Program-made: the position numbers and the translations under genes
The notes under the pieces: generated by a model
Databases searched by the model: none
The model's input: the letters and a program-made list of their open reading frames with translations, nothing else
Told to the model about the DNA's origin: nothing
Shown: piece after piece, positions 33,864 to 39,316 of the stretch
Layout of the letters: every line of letters starts with the position of its first letter
Position numbering within the stretch: position 1 is the stretch's first letter
Assembly: GCA_030055525.1 (NCBI GenBank)
Contig: JASFYJ010000010.1
Span: forward strand, 1 to 39,316
Direction of reading: 5' to 3'
Length of the DNA: 39,316 nt
Origin: Archaeoglobales archaeon
Lineage (GTDB): Archaea > Halobacteriota > Archaeoglobi > Archaeoglobales > Archaeoglobaceae

Positions 33864-35330
33864 TTAAACTGTGCAACGTTCTTCGATCATACCTCTTATT
33901 CTTTTATCTCCCTCGCTTATAGCCCAAGTTATGAAGTTCATCAGGAGAGCTCTACTTATGAGCGGCATCTTTGCGAGGTACTCTTTAGATAAATCTATTA
34001 TCCACTTCTTATCGTGTTCCCAGCATTTTGCCAAAAGCTCCCAGTGATAGCTTTTGAGGTCTTCAGCTGAAAATGGTTTCTGATTTCTTAAATTGGACAA
34101 TGGAACGAAGAAAAGTGGAACTATCAAGCTCTTGTACCTCTTAAGCCTGTCCATAAGCTCCACAGTTTTTAGAACATCGCTTTCTTCTTCTCCAGGGAGA
34201 CCAATTATTAGTGTAGCGCACGGAACCCAGTGATTGTCCGCACATATACCAAAACTTTGCTCAACTATATCGCACCATTCCTCAGCTTTAAATGGCAAAA
34301 CCTTTCCAGGCATATGCGCTTCAATAAGCTTAGCACTACCAGTTTCAATTCCCGTTTGTCCAGCGATCCATGGCTGTGCTTTGTTTGGAATGCCTAAAAT
34401 CGTAGATATTTCCTCAACTACCTTCTCTGCTGAAGAAACTGAGGCTAGAGAGAAATGACTTATTCCAACTTTTGAGATCTTTGAAACTTCGCTGAAAAGC
34501 TCGATTACTGCTTTTTCGTTGACTTTCAATCCTTCAGCTTTATACCTCAGCACATCTTCAGCATGCAGGTTAACAAATCCGTTAACTTCCGCATTTATCC
34601 TTACCTCTTTTAAAATATCCTCCAGCGGCCTTGAGCGAAGTTTTTGCAGAGTTGGCTGGCAAAATCTGCAACCCCTCCCGCAACCTCTTGCAATCTCAAC
34701 TATCCCTCCTACGCTGGCTTTTCTTATCACTGGAATGTTTTCTACAACCTCTCCATAAAAAACACCTCTCAGATCTTCACCTTTGAGAATTCTATCGAAA
34801 AGCTGCGGAACAGTTTTCTCCCCTTCTCCAATAACTACAACATCAACTCCTAGTTCCTCTCTAACTTTTTCTTCAGCTAACTGCCAAGCTCCAGCCCCAC
34901 CAACCACTATCTTTGCCTTACCTCTGATTTTTTCTAAAAGATCTCTGAAACAATAGGCATTGAAAGATTCATCTTTTATAAATCCGCTTTTGTTTGCAAA
35001 TGTTGTTGAAGCTGGGCCTAAGCCTAGAGGATCGTTCGTTGTTATACCGACTATCTTAGCCTCTTTTAAATACTTCCCAACTTTTTCTGGCGGAACCACT
35101 GCGACATCCTTTTCACTGAAACCGTAATCTAGAAGAGCTGCTTCAATTTTTCTTGTTCCGTAGGGTGCCAAGAGAGCTTGTCCATCCTTAACTTTAACCG
35201 GTGGACAGATAAATCGGAAGAAGAGTTTCGAGTTTATTAGATTTTTTGGTGCACAACTCATGAATCCCAAAAAAAGAGCCCCATGGTAGTTGCTCATCAG
35301 AGTCCTTTCAGCTGTGAGTAGAATTTTCAT
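33864..35330 (-). CDS. Radical SAM protein with B12-binding-like domain
   Basis: A 488-residue protein of the COG1032 type. The N-terminal region (about 40-200) resembles a cobalamin-binding Rossmann domain with IVVGGAGAWQLAEE and VVVIGEGEKTVPQLFD. The radical SAM core has CGRGCRFC (Cx3Cx2C) around residue 217, then SLASVSSAEKVVEEI and GQTGIETGSAKLIEAHMPG. The C-terminal tail is specific to this subfamily. A TATA-like CATATATG at 35353-35360 is about 27 bases before the ATG. Substrate unknown. It is divergent from a small HTH gene, which could be its regulator. Confidence 0.85.
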   Translation of the reverse strand: MKILLTAERTLMSNYHGALFLGFMSCAPKNLINSKLFFRFICPPVKVKDGQALLAPYGTRKIEAALLDYGFSEKDVAVVPPEKVGKYLKEAKIVGITTNDPLGLGPASTTFANKSGFIKDESFNAYCFRDLLEKIRGKAKIVVGGAGAWQLAEEKVREELGVDVVVIGEGEKTVPQLFDRILKGEDLRGVFYGEVVENIPVIRKASVGGIVEIARGCGRGCRFCQPTLQKLRSRPLEDILKEVRINAEVNGFVNLHAEDVLRYKAEGLKVNEKAVIELFSEVSKISKVGISHFSLASVSSAEKVVEEISTILGIPNKAQPWIAGQTGIETGSAKLIEAHMPGKVLPFKAEEWCDIVEQSFGICADNHWVPCATLIIGLPGEEESDVLKTVELMDRLKRYKSLIVPLFFVPLSNLRNQKPFSAEDLKSYHWELLAKCWEHDKKWIIDLSKEYLAKMPLISRALLMNFITWAISEGDKRIRGMIEERCTV

Positions 35331-35409
35331 GTAGTGTAGGAAGTAATCACAGCATATATGTGTTTCGAATGCTTATCACGTGAGAAACCGATATATCTAT
35401 AAACATCCC

Positions 35410-35733
35410 ATGAAAAGAAGGTATGTGTTGCAAGAAGTGGTGGAGATACTTGAAAAGTTTAGATTCACACCTTCGGATCTTAAGATATACTCCTTGCTAC
35501 TCAGTAAAAAAGAGATGAGTGTAAGCGAGATCGCAAGAGAGTTAAACCTTTCAAAAAGGTTCGTTAGAGATAGATTGAAAGAACTTTGCAAAAGAGGAAT
35601 TATAAGAAGAAAGCTAGTTGAGAAGGGCTGGATAGGATATATATATCTCGCAGAAAGCCCGAAAACTGTTCTATCGAACATCAAAAAGCAGCTAATTAAT
35701 GAGATTGAGCAGCTGGAAAGTAGCATCGAGTGA
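35410..35733 (+). CDS. TrmB-like winged-helix transcriptional regulator
   Basis: A 107-residue DNA-binding protein. The winged helix covers residues 15-75, with EMSVSEIARELNLSKRFVRDRL as recognition region (trimmed) and GIIRRKLVEKGW as wing, followed by a short helical tail ending in EQLESSIE that may dimerise. I chose ATG 35410. A TATA-like GATATATCTATAAAC at 35390-35404 lies very close, so a later start (GTG 35425) is possible. Divergent from the radical SAM gene and possibly regulating it. Confidence 0.7.
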   Translation: MKRRYVLQEVVEILEKFRFTPSDLKIYSLLLSKKEMSVSEIARELNLSKRFVRDRLKELCKRGIIRRKLVEKGWIGYIYLAESPKTVLSNIKKQLINEIEQLESSIE

Positions 35734-36030
35734 TGATAGAAGCTAAAATAAAAAATTTAAATTTTCAAAGTTGTAATTGCATGCATGTTTGGATTGCTGT
35801 TGCCGTCTCTATTACCTATCTTATTCCCTCTACTTTGGGTTTTGTTTGCGAAATAATAATGCCGCTAATTCTTTTCGCCACTTCTTAACTCTTCTCCCTA
35901 AAGTTGTCCGAAAAGATCTTGCTGTCATTTTCAGCAATATGGCGGCTGTGAGTGCATATGTTCTAAGGAAAGTTTGATTTCTATTTAAACTTAGCAAAAG
36001 CCAGATATATACAGAGGACAAAAATTAGAT
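35734..36030. other. Gap between the HTH gene and dapF
   Basis: About 300 bases. It has several overlapping short open frames that encode hydrophobic peptides (for instance a 23-codon frame at 35785-35856), none with recognisable similarity. The right end holds the dapF promoter: GATATATAC at 36004-36012 is about 23 bases before the dapF ATG. I see no RNA gene. Confidence 0.5.
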
Positions 36031-36834
36031 ATGCGCTTCGTGAAGATGCACGGCAACGGTAACGATTTTGTAATGTTTGATGAATTCTATAAAATTCTTG
36101 TACCAGAAAAGGAAAAACCTGCTTTTGTTAGAGCCATCTGTCACAGAAACTTTGGAGTTGGGGGAGATGGAGCTATATTCGTCCAAAAATCGAATATAGC
36201 AAATGCAAAATTCAGATACTTCAACAGCGATGGTAGTGAGGCAGCGATGTGTGGAAATGGTATAAGATGCTTTGCAAGATATGTCGTTGAAGAAGGCTAC
36301 GCCAAAGAAGGAAGAGTCAAGGTGGAGACACTAGCAGGTATTATAGATATAGACGTCTGGAAAGATAGAAGATGGTGGATCAGAGTAAACATGGGTAAAG
36401 TGGATTATCTATGGTGCAGAGAAATGGAAATTAATGGTAAAAGATACGTTGTACATGCAACGAAAGCTGGTGTACCGCATGCGGTTATATTCGTTGAAGA
36501 TCTAGATTTTGAAATAGTTCCAGATGCAAGGATAATTCGCTACCACAGCCTTTTCCCAGAAGGGACGAATGTGAATTTTGTTAAGGTCGATGGGAAAAAA
36601 TTATACATAAGAACCTACGAGAGGGGTGTGGAAGCTGAGACGCTGAGCTGTGGAAGTGGCAGTGTAGCCTCAGCTTTTGTTGCGAGAAAATTAAGTTTAG
36701 TTGATGAGGTTGTTGAGGTTCAAACAAAAGGTGGTATTCTAATCGTCGAATTGAAAGATACAGCCTACATGATCGGATCTGCAAACAGAGTTTTTGAGGG
36801 AGAGATCAGAGAAGATGAGCTCCATAAGATTTGA
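36031..36834 (+). CDS. dapF: Diaminopimelate epimerase
   Basis: DapF interconverts LL- and meso-diaminopimelate in lysine synthesis. The 267-residue protein has the N-terminal KMHGNGNDF, the first catalytic cysteine in EAAMCGNGIRC, and the second in ETLSCGSGSVA, where Ala is more usual before the Cys. The PF01678 two-domain length is normal. The ATG is a plausible leaderless start downstream of a TATA box. It overlaps the next gene by about 20 bases, so both are linked. Confidence 0.95.
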   Translation: MRFVKMHGNGNDFVMFDEFYKILVPEKEKPAFVRAICHRNFGVGGDGAIFVQKSNIANAKFRYFNSDGSEAAMCGNGIRCFARYVVEEGYAKEGRVKVETLAGIIDIDVWKDRRWWIRVNMGKVDYLWCREMEINGKRYVVHATKAGVPHAVIFVEDLDFEIVPDARIIRYHSLFPEGTNVNFVKVDGKKLYIRTYERGVEAETLSCGSGSVASAFVARKLSLVDEVVEVQTKGGILIVELKDTAYMIGSANRVFEGEIREDELHKI

Positions 36835-37573
36835 AAATAGGGTTGTTTTAGCTCCGATGGCTGGATTAAACAATGCAGAGTTTTGCAACAAGCAAAAAGC
36901 TGCTGCTTTGGTCATTCTTGGAGGATTCAATGCTGACGAGGAAACTTTAAAAGCTGCAAAAAAGGTTACTAAGAGGGGTAGAAAAGAGTTCATCTTCGAT
37001 GACCCGATTGATGGGATCGAAGAGGAGATAAAAAATCTTAAAAAGAGTATATTTGCTGTTAATGTGCGTTCAGCGACAATTGAAGGGTACTTAGAAGCTG
37101 CAAGAGTTGTAGCAGATTATAAAGGAATCTTTGAAATTAACGCTCATTGCAGACAGCCAGAATTTCTAGAAATAGGGTGTGGAGAAGCCCTGCTTTACGA
37201 CAAAAAAAGATTAGTAAATATAGTAGAAAAAGTGTCAGAAATAACGATAACCTCGGTGAAGATCAGAGCAGGACATAAAATAGATTATGAAGAGATTTGT
37301 AAAAGTATTTTTAATGCGGGAGCAAAAATTTTACACGTAGATGCGATGATTCCCAATGCTGGATGTGATCTAATTTTAATACAAAAACTTTCCAGATTTG
37401 GATTTTTGATTGGAAACAACTCTTTTGTCGATGCAAAAAGCGGTGAAAATTTTATAAAGGCAGGAGCAAAGATGGTCTCAGCTGCCAGAGCTGTTTTATC
37501 AAAGGAAAAATTTTTCGAGGAGGTTCTTAGGGAGAGTGCTTTGCTTTCTCAACCTGTTGAGCTGAAATTATGA
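36815..37573 (+). CDS. Archaeal nifR3-like TIM-barrel protein
   Basis: A 252-residue TIM-barrel protein related to dihydrouridine synthases (the archaeal nifR3-related group). Blocks include VVLAPMAGLNNAEF at the N-terminus, FEINAHCRQPEFLEIGCGEALL in the middle (trimmed) and KIRAGHKIDYEEI. The APMAG and NAHC-like positions match FMN-binding barrels, with a cysteine near the usual catalytic one. It is shorter than true Dus enzymes, and its role is not known. I chose ATG 36815 inside the dapF end; an earlier in-frame start at 36794 would overlap further. Converges with pyrD by 25 bases. Confidence 0.8.
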   Translation: MSSIRFENRVVLAPMAGLNNAEFCNKQKAAALVILGGFNADEETLKAAKKVTKRGRKEFIFDDPIDGIEEEIKNLKKSIFAVNVRSATIEGYLEAARVVADYKGIFEINAHCRQPEFLEIGCGEALLYDKKRLVNIVEKVSEITITSVKIRAGHKIDYEEICKSIFNAGAKILHVDAMIPNAGCDLILIQKLSRFGFLIGNNSFVDAKSGENFIKAGAKMVSAARAVLSKEKFFEEVLRESALLSQPVELKL

Positions 37574-38445
37574 GCTCTACCGATCAGGTCTTGAATAGTA
37601 GTATTTTCGATCCTTAAAAAAGCATTTAAGCTCTCTTGAATGCTATACATTACTTTTTTGCTTAAAAAGAGAGCGGAGCCCAGTTCTACACAAGTAGCTC
37701 CAGCAAGGATAAATTCCAAAACATCTTCAAAGTTCGTGATTCCTCCACACCCTATTATGGGAACTTCGATGTTTTTGTAGAGTTCATATACACACTTCAA
37801 AGCTATTGGCTTTATCGCCGGCCCACTGACTCCACCGCTAACGTTATTTAAAATGGGCCTCTTGGAAATTATATCTATTTTCATGCCTGGCAAGGTATTA
37901 GTTATCACTATTCCATCGACGCCGGATTTTTCAAGTTCTTTTGCAAGTTCTAGATATCTGTGCATTGCAGAGATCTTCGCAAAAACTGGTTTTTCAGTTA
38001 CCTCTTTCATTCTTCTGATCACATTTTTAGCAAGCTCTAAATCACTTCCAAGATCGAATCCAGCACCTTTAACATGAGGACAGCTCATGTTTACTTCAAA
38101 AGCATCAACAAAATCAAAAATTTGTGTTAAATTTGCAAATTCATCTGCTGAATAACCATACAAGCTAACAAAAAGGGCTGCATTTTTATTGTATTTTTTG
38201 AGTTCTTTTGCAAAATCCTCTGCTGATGGGGATGCCAATCCAACTGCATTCAATAGTCCGCATTTCCAATTAATTACCGTTGGATTCTTGTAACCCTCTC
38301 TTTTTTTAATTCCAACAGATTTGGTAACAACAGCGCCAGCATATTCGGATAAGACATTTAACGTAGAGATCGAACTTCCAAGTATTCCACTTGCAAGTAT
38401 CAAAGGATTTTTTAGTTTTAGACCGGCCAACTCGACTTCGAGCAT
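37549..38445 (-). CDS. pyrD: Dihydroorotate dehydrogenase (class 1B type)
   Basis: Oxidises dihydroorotate to orotate in pyrimidine synthesis with FMN. The 298-residue barrel has LKNPLILASGILG, the active-site cysteine in EVNMSCPHVKGAG, and the phosphate loop GGVSGPAIKP and GCGGITNFEDVLEF. The class 1B type normally pairs with PyrK; no pyrK is in the window. The ATG is about 25 bases from TATA-like sequence at 38466-38478. Confidence 0.95.
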   Translation of the reverse strand: MLEVELAGLKLKNPLILASGILGSSISTLNVLSEYAGAVVTKSVGIKKREGYKNPTVINWKCGLLNAVGLASPSAEDFAKELKKYNKNAALFVSLYGYSADEFANLTQIFDFVDAFEVNMSCPHVKGAGFDLGSDLELAKNVIRRMKEVTEKPVFAKISAMHRYLELAKELEKSGVDGIVITNTLPGMKIDIISKRPILNNVSGGVSGPAIKPIALKCVYELYKNIEVPIIGCGGITNFEDVLEFILAGATCVELGSALFLSKKVMYSIQESLNAFLRIENTTIQDLIGRAHNFSSTG

Positions 38446-38465
38446 CGATCTTGCTAAGCTACATA

Positions 38466-38478
38466 CTATAAAAAATTA
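38466..38478 (-). promoter_or_regulatory. Probable pyrD TATA box
   Basis: On the minus strand the stretch reads as TAATTTTTTATAG, centred about 25 bases before the pyrD ATG at 38445. The same T-run could also end a leftward transcript of the GC-rich segment next to it. Confidence 0.45.
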
Positions 38479-38479
38479 A

Positions 38480-38536
38480 TCAGGGTGGAGCCGGACGGTA
38501 TCACAGCGTCGCACTGCGAAGCTCCCCGTCCCGTAG
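38480..38536 (-). ncRNA. Candidate structured RNA (GC-rich, strand uncertain)
   Basis: This segment is far more GC-rich than its AT-rich flanks and full of complementary arms. GGACGG (38493-38498) pairs with CCGTCC (38526-38531), enclosing a hairpin with AGC-TCGC-ACT-GCGA-GCT arms (38505-38523). A second pair, GGAGC (38487-38491) with GCTCC (38521-38525), interleaves with the first and would give a pseudoknot or alternative fold. I prefer the minus strand: TTAAATTTTTC-like promoter sequence at about 38556-38567 lies about 25 bases upstream, and a T-run at 38471-38476 follows as a terminator. I recognise no RNA family; it is not a tRNA. Confidence 0.45.
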
Positions 38537-39195
38537 ATAGTAATAGCATTTGAAGAAAAATTTAACTGTTGCCTTTTCGTACACAACTATAGCTAAAAAG
38601 AGACAAAAACGTCTACAGCCTTTTTCTAAGCCCTTAACCATGTAAGTAACGATCTCTATTTTATAAACTCAGACGTCTTTTTCATTCGAAGATCTTAGAA
38701 AAATTAAAGAAGAGAAATTCGTACTAGTTGTTGATGAGTCAAAAATTGGGAAAAAGAAATGAAGGTGATTGCAGAAATTAGTAGAATTCTGAAGAGTGGA
38801 AAACATATAGACCCAGAGGTTGCAACAGAAGATTACATTGGCTTTTCAAAAATACCAAAAATGCTTAGAAAAACTTTTAGATTGCGTTAAGAGAGCGATA
38901 ACTCTTCTTGGTGATACTCGATTTTATGAATAAGTTTTTCAGCTATATGTTCATTCTGTTGGAGATATACTTTGCATATCAACGGAAAGTTACATTAATA
39001 GAGGTTGACTCATATAATGCCGGCAATTGCGAGAGAAATTTTCAAAAATATAAAGTGGCAAAATAGTGCTACTAAGATTATAAATAAAATTAAAATATAC
39101 AATTGTTTTTAATTAACTACAGATAGGTAATTAAGTATAGATACTTTTTATTTTAGACATCTACCCGCAGACACATTCATTTTAGGAGGGATTTT
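38537..39195. other. Gene-poor stretch with decayed fragments
   Basis: About 660 bases with no intact conserved gene. One short piece (about 38683-38760, +) reads KFVLVVDESKIGKK, similar to a block of ribose-5-phosphate isomerase A, but stops close on both sides. Another run (about 38860-38930, +) reads CLEKLLDCVKRAITLLGD in one frame and looks like a broken helical protein. From 39110 on it is the leader of the next gene, with TAATTA/TAATTA inverted elements at about 39113-39136 and a TATA-like ACTTTTTATTTT. Confidence 0.5.
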
Positions 39196-39316
39196 ATGAA
39201 TCAAGAGTTTGTAAACGCCCTCGCAGACCTGAATGAAGAGAAAACAATAGAACTAACGAAAAAGAGGCTAGAGAAAGAGAGCCCGTTCGAGATACTTAAC
39301 GACATTAGAAAAGCAA
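39196..39316 (+). CDS. Methyltransferase cognate corrinoid protein, partial
   Basis: The first 40 codons of a protein resembling MtbC/MttC/MtmC-type corrinoid proteins: the N-terminal helical cap with NALADLNEEKTIELTKKRL and then ESPFEILNDIRK. The rest, including the DxHxxG cobalamin-binding motif, lies outside the window. AGGAGGG lies six bases before the ATG, a strong ribosome binding site, so this mRNA has a leader, unlike many neighbours. Such proteins carry methyl groups from methylamines or related compounds to coenzyme M or tetrahydromethanopterin. The exact substrate is unknown. Confidence 0.72.
   Translation, partial: MNQEFVNALADLNEEKTIELTKKRLEKESPFEILNDIRKA

Noticed and set aside
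35777-35977. Small open frames between the HTH gene and dapF
   Set aside because: Several overlapping frames of similar length encode different hydrophobic peptides; none has a clear start signal or family match.
38480-38536. tRNA or H/ACA guide RNA identity for the GC-rich segment
   Set aside because: No cloverleaf arms or T-loop sequence fit, and neither strand gives a balanced guide pocket with an ACA box at the right distance.

Overview
The window looks like chromosome of a hyperthermophilic euryarchaeon, most likely of the order Archaeoglobales (Archaeoglobus or Ferroglobus type). This rests on the gene families: archaeal SRP54, RNase HII and NreA with C-terminal PCNA-binding motifs, an archaeal-type B12 transporter with CbiZ, a KatG next to a Fur-family regulator, Csa3/Cas6, and a corrinoid protein of methylamine type. 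TATA boxes lie about 25 bp before many start codons, and base composition is moderately AT-rich. No tRNA or rRNA gene was seen. Genus is an inference; no search was run.

Layout. 1-5.2 kb (+): chelatase operon with CobN in two pieces, an I/D fusion ATPase and a Gate-domain membrane protein. 5.2-7.2 kb (-): four overlapping genes (small kinase, BtpA, DUF504, winged-helix protein), read in the order HTH, DUF504, BtpA, kinase. These diverge from nreA and an SPL-like radical SAM gene (7.3-9.3 kb, +). 9.3-11.9 kb (-): B12 uptake and salvage (btuC, btuD, cbiZ). 12-14.1 kb (+): pyrF and an NADH-oxidase/CoA-disulfide reductase homologue. 14.1-15.3 kb (-): TMK-like kinase and a CTP-dependent polyprenol/phytol-type kinase.

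15.4-21.8 kb is an eroded accessory zone. It holds a disrupted lipoprotein metallopeptidase, a frameshifted minimal nucleotidyltransferase with a small partner, a radical SAM gene, an orphan small protein, a Sir2 relic, and csa3 followed by a frameshifted cas6. No CRISPR array is present. 22-24.7 kb: katG divergent from a Fur/PerR gene, with a perfect 17-bp palindrome between them. 24.7-27.3 kb (+): SMR transporter, membrane transglutaminase-like protein, CBS pair and zinc-ribbon protein.

27.3-35.3 kb (-) is conserved core: rnhB-srp54, prs, SPFH protein, DUF2148, ppsA, and a B12-binding/radical SAM protein. A small HTH gene (+) diverges from the last. 36-38.4 kb: dapF and an archaeal nifR3-like TIM barrel (+) converge on pyrD (-). 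Upstream of pyrD is a GC-rich, strongly self-complementary segment that is a good candidate structured RNA. About 650 bp of mostly non-coding, partly decayed DNA follows, then the first 40 codons of a methyltransferase-cognate corrinoid protein.

A cobalamin theme links three places: the CobN chelatase, BtuCD/CbiZ, and the corrinoid protein at the right edge. Four genes carry frame disruptions (cobN, metallopeptidase, nucleotidyltransferase, cas6); these could be natural or sequencing errors in short homopolymers.
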